From Balamuthia mandrillaris (taxonomy: Eukaryota; Discosea; Longamoebia; Balamuthiidae), in contig JAVKOQ010000053.1 of the NCBI GenBank assembly GCA_031835245.1, positions 1 to 64,000 of the forward strand: DNA of 64,000 bases. The letters are read 5' to 3'. This document shows positions 22,147 to 33,500 of this stretch, in pieces. The first letter of the stretch is position 1, and each line of letters starts with the position of its first letter. The notes under the pieces are model-generated. The model did no database searches. It was not told the DNA's origin and was given only the letters and a program-made list of their open reading frames with translations. The position numbers and the translations under genes were made by a program.

Positions 22147-24596
22147 ATGGAGACGCAGCACGAAGTAATCACTTTGCAGTTTGGGAACTATTCCAACTTT
22201 GTGGGAGCTCAGCTGTGGAACTTGCAGGTCCGCTCCTTTGCTTTTTTTTTTGCAAACACTCTTTGTTTTATTCATTTTTTTTTTGTGTAATAAAGGATGA
22301 AGCCATCGGAGTGGATAAAGAATCGAAACAGAAAAACAATTCCGGAATCGATCATGAAGTCTTGATGCGTTATCACAAGGTTTATCATTTGGTCTTTCTC
22401 TTTCTTATTCATCTTACGGATCCGCGCTTCTCTCTTTGCGCTCTCTTGCGCGCTCTCTCTCTATCTCGTTGTTCTACCTTGCTGCTCTCTCGCGTTATCT
22501 CATCCAGAAAAAAAAAGGAGTCAAAAAGCTATACACCGCGGTTGCTCTTATTCGACTTGAAAGGAGGTCTCGGCTCTCTCTCGAAGACTACTGGCTCTCA
22601 TTCATCCTATCCGTCCTCCACTCAAGCCATTCGAGGCCAACGCCTCCACCAACAACCACAACATGCTTCCCACGAAGAAGAGAGCAGACCATGGTTAGAA
22701 CTTGCTTCTCCTGTTGTTCTTTCTGCTTCTTTCTATTTCTTTCTTCATTCTTCTTCCTTCTATTCTCCTGCTTTTTCTACGTCTTCGCAGTCTTATTCTT
22801 TTGAGTATTGAAAAAGGGAAGGCAAGTTAGAAACCGTCATGATGAATGTCGAAGAAAAGAATGCATTCCTACGAGACATTCATCTATCCTCCACTGCAGC
22901 ATCTTCATCCTCCTCACCCGCTTCCTCTTCCTCATCCTCTGCCAGCAACTACTCCATGGAAAAAGTGGTTCAAGTCTGGTCCGACTTTGTACAAACTGAT
23001 CTCTCTCCTCTATCCATCCACGAGCTCTCCTCCGTAAAGTTCGAGGTGGATCCTTTCAACCTCTGGACTCATGGTGTACAATCCTTTTCTCACAACATCT
23101 ACGAAAAAGAAGACATGTTGGACTCGTTTCGACGTTTGAGCGAAGAGTGTGACGTTATGCAAGGCGTTCAGTGCATGATCGATGTGGATAGTGGATTTGG
23201 GGGCTTCGCGCAGCAGTTTCTTTCGGAAGTGAGAGACGAGCTGGGCACGAGACAGCCTGTGTGGACGTATGGTTTGGCTTCTGCTCATTCTTCCTCTTCT
23301 CAAGTACGTTCTCCTCCTCCTACTCGATCAGTTTTCTCTTTATCGTTTGTTTCTTGGCGTGTGTTTGTATTTGTGTTTCTTGTGTTCACATCAATTATTT
23401 GAAACAAAAGTTAGCAGAAGAAAGAAATGTGTTAAATACAGCTTTGAGCATTCATTCCCTAATTTGTGATCGCTCTCCATTGACAAACGTGTTGATTCCT
23501 ATTCACCCTAGTCCTTATTGGTCCTCTTCTCTTCCTTACGTTGGCATTGATGTTCGTTCCCCCCTCTCTCTCTCTCTCTCTCTTGTTTTCTCTTGTTTCT
23601 TTCCTCTATCTCACAGCACGTACTGTAGCCTTCGTTAAAATATCATACAAGTGCAGTCGTTGCCTCTGCTATCGACACCGCTTCATTACCGTTTAGGTAT
23701 ATTTATTGCTCCCCTCTTACTCTAATGTTTTGTAGCGCTATTGTGCTTCTCTTGTTTTGTGTTGTGGTATTCATTGTTTCTAACTTTTACGTTTATCAGG
23801 TTGAGAGATAGATCAACTTCACTAACAGACCTTATGTGGACTATACGAACAGAGCCTTCCATGAAGTTGAGCTCGATGAGCGTCGCTTTACCTTTTCCAC
23901 TTGCTCAACATATTCCATCCACACCAAAAGCAGACCAACTATTTGGTCCACGAGACATTCTCTCGGCTTCTTATCTTTGCAACCTTTCCTTCGCTGATAC
24001 CATTCGTCATGTAAGTTTTTTCTTTCCTTTATTTTTTCTTTTTTTGCTTATTCCTTCCATTTCTTTCGACATTCAACAGGTGGTATCTGAGGCCGTTGTA
24101 TTGCGCGGCACACGGAACGTTCAACACACTAAACAATTGTTGGATGAGTTTCTGTCTCGCCATTCTTGCATGAACCGCACAAGGTTTTGGCCCTTTCTGC
24201 TTCTAGACTTCTCTCGCTTTTTCTCGTTTCGTTCCTCTCATTCCCTCTTGTCTCGATAGTGAGACAGTGTCTTCCAAAATGGCATTGCCAATCGCTTTTC
24301 CTCGTTTCTTTGACACAATGAGGGTAACGGAAGAAGGAGAGATTCTACATTCCTCTCCTGAAGAGAAAGAAAAAGAGGAAAGCAAAGCAACCAAGCTCCC
24401 TTTCCAAGTGCCTGTGATGTCTCACGTTCAAACGACCACCGACATGAGCCATTACATCGAAACGCTGATAGCTCGCTTCGAAGCTATCGATAAGAGCAAA
24501 CACGTGGCTTATGCGGAGGGAGGCATATCTGCTGATGAATGGCGGGAAGCTCGAGATCAGCTACACACTCTCGGAGACTCCTATTCCACTTCTTGA
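22147..24596 (+). CDS. MSTO1: Misato (DML1/MSTO1) homologue
   Basis: Nine exons with matching phases: 22147-22227, 22296-22379, 22518-22693, 22817-23303, 23411-23551, 23629-23696, 23800-24010, 24080-24183, 24260-24596. They encode 562 aa. Diagnostic segments are EVITLQFGNYSNFVG and LWNLQDEAIG at the N-terminus, YTPRLLLFDLKGGLGSL, PWEGK followed by KNAFLRDI, and SAIDTASLPFR. The fold is related to tubulin/FtsZ; in fungi and animals the protein acts in mitochondrial distribution, morphology and mtDNA maintenance. The exon 3 acceptor lies inside an A-run (AAAG at 22,517), chosen because it alone keeps the frame. Confidence 0.92.
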
Positions 24597-24840
24597 AAAG
24601 TTTGTAAACAAATCGAAAAAATATAAAGGAAAAGTTGTTAATTTGTTTCAACCAACAGAAAATCAGAGATATATGGTTTTGATTTTCCATTGGCTTGTTA
24701 ATATACGCCGCCAAATAATATTCACATACTAAGCAGAACGAGGAGTGCAAATTCGGGCTACTCGTGCCACGCGAAACTCGGTTTTATAAAAGGTTCTCAT
24801 TTTGTTTGTGTGAGTGACATTACACTCTGTACCAACAGCA

Positions 24841-25922
24841 ATGCTTCACGAGGAAGGTCAACATGAAAGGGGTCAGTTCCCTTTGGTGGTGAAGCTTAAT
24901 GTGGGAGGACAGTACTTCATGACCAGCCTGGCTACCTTGCAGCAAGACCCCACCTCCTTTCTTGGTCCATGTTCTCCGGTGCTTGGAAACTGCAGCCTGA
25001 TACAGACGGCGCCTACTTCATCGACAGAGACCCCAAACACTTCCGTCTTATCCTCAACTATCTCCGTACTGGCGAGTTGATCCCTCCGGAGAAAAAAAAC
25101 GCTCTGTTGGAGCTCAGGAAGGAGCTGGAGTTTTATCAGCTTACCGGCTTGCTGGAGCAACCCGACCAAAGTGAGGGTGCGCTGAGCCAACGAGAAACCG
25201 TTGGCAACCAATGGCAACCGAAGCCAAGCCAAACAACGACAAATGAGAATAGTTGGCAACCAGAGCGGAGCATACCGGGAATTTTCGACGAGTGCACTTT
25301 AGCAAACGAGGAGCAGCAACAATTGCTGGCGGAGTGGGTCGGCAGTGGCAACAATAAGTGGAGGCTTGCGTATCGCGCCTCCAGAGATGGCTTTAGCACC
25401 ACTACATTCCACGACCTGTGTGACCATTTGACAGAAACTGTTGTCCTTCTTCGTTCAAAGGGTTACGTCTTCGGTGGTTATACACCGCTGCCCTGGGGGA
25501 CAAAAGGTTCTGGCTGGGATCTTAGAACCTTCATCTTCACCCTTACCAATCCCCACAACATTCCACCCACCAAGTATTCCCACATAACCCCCCGCCACCG
25601 CAATGCTCACAGTATTTGGGGAATGGATGCGTGTGGTCCTGCATTTGGAGGGGCTGGCAGTGATGTATTTGTGAAGCAGAAGAGTTGCAGGTTCGACTTT
25701 CCAACCTCATTTGCTGATTCAACTGGCAAAGGCTCCGTTACATTTATCGGATGCTCCTCGGGCACCGTAGATCAGATAGAAGTCTTCTGTTTAGTGTCCT
25801 CATCCTCAGCTTCTTCCACTTCCACTTCCTCTTCCTCTTCTTTATCCTCATCCTCAGCTTCTTCCTCTTCCTCTTCCTCGTCCTTTTCCACTTTCTCTTC
25901 CTTTAAAAAACGTTTCAAATAA
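24841..25922 (+). CDS. T1/BTB (KCTD-type)-TLDc protein with apparent frame break
   Basis: No intron is seen. The first 42 residues (LVVKLNVGGQYFMTSLATL) are the start of a T1-type BTB domain. The rest of that domain (MFSGAW to GAYFIDRDPKHFRLILNYLR) is in another frame, beginning at 24,969. The two frames meet at GGTCCATG near 24,965, so one base seems missing relative to the family. After a Gln/Thr/Asn linker comes a TLDc-like domain (WRLAYRASRDGFS, FGGYTPLPWG, FIFTLTNPHN, GPAFGGAGSDV). The tail is a long Ser run from TCC/TCT repeats ending SFKKRFK. BTB-TLDc proteins may link to Cul3 ligases or oxidation resistance. The break could be real decay, a sequencing error, or a start at 24,969. Confidence 0.75.
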
Positions 25923-26026
25923 AAGTTTGTGAATATTTTTGAAGTAATTGCAGCGGAAGACGCTTCAACAAATGGACGAGCGAACATGTACATGTTCGCT
26001 TCCGCGTTCAGAATTCCAGAGGTCGA

Positions 26027-27078
26027 TTATCTTAGCTCCCAAGTCACGGAGTATGTCCAATGAACAGAGGTTGAATCCTTATGAGGACTCAAGACTAGGC
26101 TGTGAGCAGGTTCAGAGCTACAGGGTCTGCCCTTCGGCCAAGCACGACTAGAGGAGCAAAAGAAAAGCAAATAACGGTCAAGCGACAACTTTTAGCAAGG
26201 AATGCAGCAAGGATACCTGTCCGCTTTGACTTCAAAACCCACCACTTGGATGCCATTGTTGGTAGGATTTTTGTGGTAAAAGATGGTGATATCAACGTGG
26301 TTGTTTAGCAATATTTTACGCTCAGCCTGTAAGGAGGAACAAGGTTAACAAACCTACTGAGCAAGCGAGAGAAGAAAAGCACAGAGTATATACGTTGACG
26401 TGGCGGGCGCAGACAAACCTACTGAGCAAGCGAGAGAAGAAAAGCGCAGAGTATATACGTTGACGTGGCGAACCCAACGGGAAACCTGGTTTGTTTCTTG
26501 CCTTTTCCTGGTCATTCGTTTGTTTAGTGAGGCTGGAAAGCTTATCTATGACCCTGTTGTAGAAACGAAAGCAAGTAAGCCACAACAACAAACAAGTACA
26601 GTTTCGTTGTTAGAGAACCAATGTACACGGTATTCCTGTTCAATCTTTTCAATGTACTCATCCACTTCATCGCGTTTGTAGGTCGTGTGCGCAACCACTT
26701 TGCAGCTCTCGTCTTGTTCCGCCAATATCTATCGCACAGTCAACGTTGGTTTTTTTAGTTTAAAGTTAGTGGTTAGTTTGCTTCTGGAAAAGAATGACCA
26801 ACCACACAAACACATACCTCATAGAGAGAATTTTCCAGCACGTCCCCGAAAAGGATGTCGGCTAGGTTACTTCTGGCGTCTTTGACCTCGGCCGGGGCAG
26901 GAAACGGGAGGTCGTAATAGCGGTAGGTAGTTTGTGTCTTTGCGCTGGTCAACTTTCCGACCAACAGGGGTACCCGCTCGCCAGGTTGGAACTCGCGAGG
27001 CTCTGATCCGGGCAAGTTAAAACAGATGACTGCCTGAATGCAACTGGCCATCACGATGACTGCCACCAACATGTTCAT
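26027..27078 (-). pseudogene. TM9SF/nonaspanin N-terminal fragment
   Basis: Exon 1 (26818-27078) encodes a signal peptide (MNMLVAVIVMASCIQAVICF) and the family start FNLPGSEPREFQPG, VGKLTSAKTQ and YRYYDLPF. Later exons at about 26,625-26,757 (EQEYRVHW), 26,470-26,565 (WVIDKL, GFPLG), 26,190-26,325 (LLNNHVDITIFYH, VVGFEVKAD) and 26,027-26,150 (HWTYSVTWELR then stop) cover only the luminal domain. The nine membrane segments are absent; next to the stop lies the 3' end of the BTB-TLDc gene on the other strand. One junction is out of phase, beside a 65-bp tandem duplication. It is most likely a truncated relic of a Golgi/endosome sorting protein. Confidence 0.7.
26348..26470 (+). repeat. 65-bp tandem duplication
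   Basis: Two copies start at 26,348 and 26,413 (ACAAACCTACTGAGCAAGCG). They differ at one base in the shared 58 bp (CACAGAG against CGCAGAG). They lie in an intron of the TM9SF fragment. Confidence 0.9.
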
Positions 27079-27584
27079 CTTTAACTTTGCAATGGTTCTC
27101 TTCCTCTGCTGAACTGTACAAACGAACATAACAAAGCTTGAAGATGGTGGTTGCCACGTTGCCAACCAAACCTGTTGATCAGCTGCAATTTCGGCACGTG
27201 CTCTGATGATGCCACGTACACCACATGGAAAGAGAATAGGCTGACTGTGATGTAGTCGAAAGGGTTATCTTTTGGTGCGGTCACACACCCCGTCCTGCTG
27301 ACTGATGAACACAGAAACAGCGAAACGCTCAACGTTGGTGCTCTGAAAGCATACACTAGACCAACAGGAAGATACACCCACGTCACCACGCTCATGTCTT
27401 CTCCGCCCTCCTCGCTCGTCTCCTCTTATAAGAGGCTGATATTATTAAGACAAAGAGAAGTTTGTCATTAAAGCTCCAAAACGCCGAAATACATACGCGT
27501 CGGTCGACCAACACAACAGCAGAAAAACGAAGAAGGAGGAGGAGTCTTTGGCAAAGGTACCACAGCCCAAGCTAAGCCGAGAGC
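27079..27584. other. Spacer-right arm junction with possible bidirectional promoter
   Basis: It contains a perfect 14-bp palindrome with a TATA core (CCTCTTATAAGAGG, about 27,422-27,435) midway between the minus-strand TM9SF fragment and the plus-strand F-box gene. A minus-strand open frame (27,081-27,395, start MSVVTWVYLPVG) runs into the fragment's 5' side; I do not recognise it. Right-arm homology begins near the F-box start codon. Confidence 0.35.
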
Positions 27585-30500
27585 ATGTCCTTCGCACCGT
27601 GGGCATGCAGCGTTTGCACCTACGTCAACCATGCCCCGTGGGAATGCAGCATGTGCGGGTCCGAGAACAGGAGCACCAGTGCCGCCGAGCAGCATGCGCG
27701 ACGTGAGGAGGAGCAGGAGGAGGAAAGGGGAGAGGAGGAGCAGCCTCTGTTGGTTTGCAGCGCCTGCAACAACGTCAGAGTGGGGGGAGAGGAGGAGCAC
27801 TACACGCCCTGCAACCACTGCGGCGGTGAGGGCGTCTACCTGCCCTTGCCTGCGGAGCAGCCACAACGGGAGGAACAGGAGGAGAGAAACGAGAGAGAAA
27901 GAGAAAACGTCTTTGTGCAAGAAGAAGAAGATGAACAACACAAAGGCAAAGAAAAAGAAGAAACAAAAGAGGAGACAATAGATCAAAAAGTAGTAGTGGA
28001 AAACAAAGAAGCAGAAAAGGAAGAAGAAGAGGAAGACAAAGCGTACGAAGAAGAAGAAGAAACAGAGGTGAAAGAAAAAGCAAAAGAGGAAGTGGAGGGG
28101 GGAAAGAGAGAAGAAGAAGAGGAAGAGGAGAGGGTGAAGTTGTTGGACCTGCCGTTGGAAGTGCTGCACTGCGTGTTCCAGTGGTTGGCCCCGGAAGAGG
28201 TCGGGCGGTTTGCTGTGTTGTGCAAGGAGGCTCGTGCGGTGACGGAGGACCCCAGGCTCTGGCGCAGGCTTTATCGCCAACTGTGGAACGAAGACCACGA
28301 CTTTGACGAGGATTGTAATGCCTTTCTTCTCTTTGCTCTCTCTCTCTCCGCTTCTCACTTCCCTTCTCTTCTTCTCTTCTCGGTACTCATAACTGATAAT
28401 GCTTTCAAACGAAAACAAACAAAGTTGCAAAAGAAGCGTTCGTGGACAGGTACCATAGAACTGGGGCTTGGACAAAAGGTGGCTATGGTGTCCGTCATTT
28501 CGTGCCCAGCGGCATTGGCTCCTCTGCGATTGCGGCTCTCGAATATGACCATGGTTCGGCTTCTTCATACTCTTTGTTCATGAGAGTCCTTTTCGCTCTC
28601 GCTTTGCTGACTCTTCTCTCTTTTTTCCATGTTTGTATTCTTTCATTTTTAAAGAGCGAGAACTGGTGATAGTAGGGTGCACTACTTCGCCTAGCAGACT
28701 GCATGTTTTTTGTGCATCCGATGGCTCTTTCGTGGCAACAACGACTTTGAAGGGACGGATCATCAAGATCCAGGGAAATGAGGTTGTTACTGGTTCGTAG
28801 CCATTCCATTTCTCTCTTTCTCTATTCTTTTCGTCTTTCTCTTTCTCTTTCTCTTTCTCTTTCTCTTTCTCTTTCTCTTTCTCTTTCTCTTTCTCTTTCT
28901 CTTTCTCTTTCTCTTTCTCTTTTTCCTTTTCTTTTTCTTTTTCTTTTTCCTTCTCTTTCTCTTTCTCTTTCTCTTTTTCTTTCTCTTTCTCTTTCTATCT
29001 CTTTAAATCTCTGCTTGTTTGCTCAAATGTCTCCTGCTTCCTCTGCTGCTCTCTGCTCTCTTGGTTCTTCACTTCAATGATAGAGCACGAGCCTGGATGT
29101 ATTACTCTTTATTCCTTTGAAGTGTACCCTACCCGCGCTAAACGTCACAGGATAGACACGTGCATCATCCAACAGTGCGACTTGAAGAATGGTTACCGCT
29201 CTACCGAAACCATGGAAACAGAGGGTTCGGGCGGTGAGCTCTCCGTGGGGCGTGTGTGGTGGGACTCTCGTCTCATTGCTGCTTCTCTGCTGAATGGAGA
29301 GTTTGTGATTCTCTTCCAAAGAGCAGATTGGGAACATCACAACCCAAGTTGCTCTGATTATTCAGTCTCCCGCATTCGTTGCCTCCGAGGCATTTGGGAC
29401 GTGGAAGCGGTTGTGTTCCGTGTGAGAAGAGACAGCTTGAGAGTGAGCTCTCTGGTTGGGCTTGTGGCGGATCATCAAGACAAGAAGCGACACCTCTGTG
29501 TTTGCGAGCCGGAGGAGGGACTCTCGGAGGTGGTGGATGTCAAAGGGTACATCATTTGTGCGGTGCAGGTATGGTGACACCCATTTTTGTTTTTTCCCTT
29601 TGCTTGGGACTCACTGTTCTTTATTGCCTTCTTCTTCTTCTCTTCCCTGTTCTCTTCTCCCTCTTTCTTCTCTCTCTTTCTCTCCTCCATGTAGAAATCA
29701 GGCACAGAAGTGAAGTTAAACATGCACAGAATCTTCTTTCCGTTGCATGACATTGGTCAACCGAGCAAGTTTGACATAAACTCTAAGTGGACCAGAGGCT
29801 CCTTCAACCTCTTCACTCGTGCAGGATGCGCTTATCTCTCTGTTGGACATAATATTGTACCGTTCTTTTTGTTTAAGTTTTGTTTGTTGTTCTCCTGTCT
29901 CTGTCCCTCCTCTCGTTCGCCTCTCTCTTAAGTATATCTCTTTCCGTTTGTTTTGTGTCTAAATAATGTTCACAGCGTTGGTTCAGCATGAAAGCCAGAC
30001 AACGCGGAATACTAAGAATCCAAAAGGATTGTCTGGCCTTCCACGCTGACTCCCACCGAGTCATCACGTTCAGCTCTGAGGGAGAACTGTGCTTTCATCG
30101 AGGATTTCCCACCTTCACCATGACCGACTTCGCGTTGGATAGACGCCGTGTCATTGCTGACATGGGCAAACTTCCTCAAGGCGCCCGTATTGGTTCTTAC
30201 ACGTTTGCCATTGTAACCGCTACCTATTTGTTCACACTGACGTCCAACAACAAGCGCCGTACTTTTTCTTTTTCTTATTTTATCATTTGGTTTCTCTGTT
30301 CTTTTTCTTGTTATTAATGTTAGTATTTACAAATAGATGTTTTTCGCATCTTCGACACTGGCAACAAGTGCACAAGCTCATTCTGGTCGGGTGACCCACC
30401 TTCCTTTGTGCCCTCTGTGGAACAGGCCAAAGTGGAGGGGTGTTTGTACCTCATGCACAGAGTGCCGGAGATCAAACGCATTCTCTCCTCCTCCTCCTCC

Positions 30501-33500
30501 TCAGAAGAGAAGCGAGCGTTTTCTCGGTGGCATGTTTTGTGGGACAAGAGGCATGTGGCGCGAGTGAAGGCCTTCGTGGAGGAGGTAGAGAAGTGGCTGG
30601 CTCACGCGTATTACTTGCCTCCCTGCGTGCCCTTCTTGGATGACCTCCAGTACTGTTTTCCTTCCTTGATCCATTTGCTTGTTTGCTTGCTTGTTTGTTT
30701 GTTTGCGTTTTGCTTGCGTTGTGTGGTGAACTGACATTGAACATCAGGAGCATCCAAGCCTTGAAAACAACAGAAGAATGGCTGCTGCAAACTGCATCAC
30801 ACACTCAGGCCGCCCTGCAAACCATGGAAGACCTTTTGCGGTGCGTTCAAACCACGGCCCCAAGTTCACTGGAAGAGCCCTCCGCCAATGCTGCCCACAG
30901 CAGACTGTGCATTCAGTTGTTGGACAAGGTGAGCCAGTACATGTGTGAGATGTGCAAACCAGTTGGGCAAGAGCAGGAGGTGGAGGGGTGTTTTGGAGAC
31001 ACGCGTACTCGCTTGAAGCTCTTGCGCAAGTTCCAGTTGCACGCCATCGCGCTCCTGAGGGATGCCTGGAGGCAAACGGAGTGGATGGTGAGGAAAGAGA
31101 CAGAGGTGTTGGTGGCCGCTGCGGAGAAAGAAAGAGAAGCATCTCATCATGACAGCACAGGTGATGGGGATGGATGGAGTCAAGACCTTCTGGGCCATGC
31201 CAAGAACTGTTATTATGCGCTGACCCAACTGTCCAAACTGGAGAGTGAGGTAGGTTCTCCTCTTCTCTTCCCATGGTTGTTGTGTTGGTTCGTTTGCTTG
31301 CTTGCTTGCTTGCTTGCTTGTTGGTGCTTGGTTGCTGATGGCAGAATGTGGCAAACAACAGGAGAATGGCGAGAAAGAAGAGGTCAAAGTGTGGCAAGAG
31401 AAACTGGCAGAAGTGTTGGCTTGGCAAGGGTCCATCTCCAAGGCAAAGCTGTATTGCAGCATGGAGGGAGAGAGCAAGCAAGTGGAATCTCTGTTCAGTT
31501 CCCTCTTGGAAGTGTTCAACTTTTGTCACAGAAGAAAGAGTGAAGGCTTTGACTGGTTTGCACACACCTCCATTTCTCTGTTTCTCTGCTCTCCTTTTCA
31601 CCCTCTCTCTCTCTTTATCTCTATCTCTTACTCTGCCACTCTGGTGTTTGTCCCCAACTCATAACTTTTCGTTTCATGTGGTGGTTGTTTCTGGTTGAAA
31701 TGAAAAGGCTGAGAGAGGAAGAGAAAGCAGAAGTGCGAATTCGACTGCAGAAACAACAAGAACTGATGGGTGAGGCCATTGAGGCAGAGTTGATAAAGCT
31801 GCGCAGCGAACTGCGTGATTTCCCTGCCCTCACCTCCGATGAAGTCACAGGCCGTGTTCAAGACAAGCTTAGGCTCATCAGGAGGGTTGAGCAGCTTGGG
31901 GTGAAGAGCCAAAACAGCATGTTACAGTTCGTGTTCACCTTTTTTTTTTGTTTTTTTTGTTTATTGCTCCCTCCTCTCTTCTGCTCTTAACACAGAAACG
32001 AAATACCCCTACACAAAACCAGAGTGATGAAGAATGTGATTGAAGTGGAGCAACAACTCCAGCAACTCAATCTGCCAGACCAGCCTTCTGTCAGCCAACT
32101 CGAAACTGCTCTTCAACAAGCAAACAAACTTCTCGATCTCGCCACATGCCTGAAAGAAGATGTGCCATCCACATCCCGACGGGTGGGTCTCTTCAAGGAA
32201 GCGTTGAGGGAGAAGCTGTCAGAAGTGTTGGCCAATGAAGTGGCTGAGATTCAAATGGAGGTGGATGAAGCATTGTCCCATGTTTCTTCTCTCTCTGATC
32301 AACTCCACCACCTCATCCTCAACACCACAGCAACCACCACAACCACCACCACTCGCCATGAGGACAGCTCTGATGAGCAACACGAACAAGAAGAAGAAGC
32401 GGAAGAAGCGGAGCAACTTTGTGAAGAATGGAAAGAGAGGTTCTTGAGGGAGGAAATAGTGCAATTGTTGAACCAAGCCAGAACCATCCGTCATCGCTTC
32501 CTCCATCATCCCTCCAAACAACGCTTCTGGTACCATCACATGACTGCTGTCCGTGATCCCGTGGCAGCGGTGGTGGAGGCAGCGGAAGCACTGATGGCGG
32601 ACATGGACAAACATCGAGTGGAGGAGATGTTGAAAGGCGTGGCAGCGGTGAGAGCACGATACTTGGTGGTTGGGAAGAAGCATGGGGAGAAGTTGCGATT
32701 GTTGGCTTTCTTCTTGTGCACGCTGCATGTCTATCATGCCAGAGCCATGATGAGCAAGGAGGACACAAGGCAAGAGGCTTCTTGGGAAGCGGAGGAGAGA
32801 AGGAAGCGGGTGTTGAGCATGGCGGAGAGAGTGAGAGAAGACTTGAATGAAGCACTGAAGGAAGCAATGGAAGAGTGGGTGGTGGGGTTGAGGGGTGAGC
32901 CTTCTCTCCTTCCGGAGGAGCAACATGCTGGGACGAACGAACAGCTTGTGAATGGTTCGCTCCTTTGTTGTCTGTCTTTTTTTTTTATATTTTTATTTTC
33001 TTGTTTTTGTTGTTTTCTTTTGTTGTTGTTGTTGGTTCTCTTTGTCCGCTTCATGTGTGGTGCTCATTCAAGTTGTGTGCTGTTTTCATTGCTTTGACAG
33101 TGCTGTGGGAAATGGCCAGTGAGTCGCAAGTGGCGATGGAAGTGATGAGCAAAGTGGAGAAAGAACTGACTCCATACATCCCACTGTTGACATGCGAGTT
33201 GGCGAGGCATGCAATGGAACGATGGAGCCACATTCCTTGGCCCATTTTTGGGTTCCCTTTTTTCCAGCACGACACCCTTCCTCCCCTCAGCGAGAAAGTA
33301 CCTCTTCTCTCTTCTCTCTTCTTCTTCTTTTTCTTCTCCTTCTTGTTCCTGTTCTTCTTGTTGTTGTTCTTGTTTCTCTTGTTCTTCTTCCCTGGCTGAT
33401 GCTCTGTGCACCGCAACCAGCAAAGCAAAGGAATTCCACTGGCGAGGCAAATGACAGCATTTCAGCCACTGTGCAAGCTGGAGAAGATGACTCATTCCGC

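Noticed and set aside
21891-22811. 306-codon frame upstream of and over Misato
   Set aside because: It reads through CCTTTCCC-type repeats and Misato introns in the wrong frame.
31345-31698. Second frame in exon 9 of the F-box giant (NNRRMARKKRSKC)
   Set aside because: Using the second GT of the donor (31,254) restores the coiled-coil frame; the other frame is Cys/Trp-rich and unnatural.
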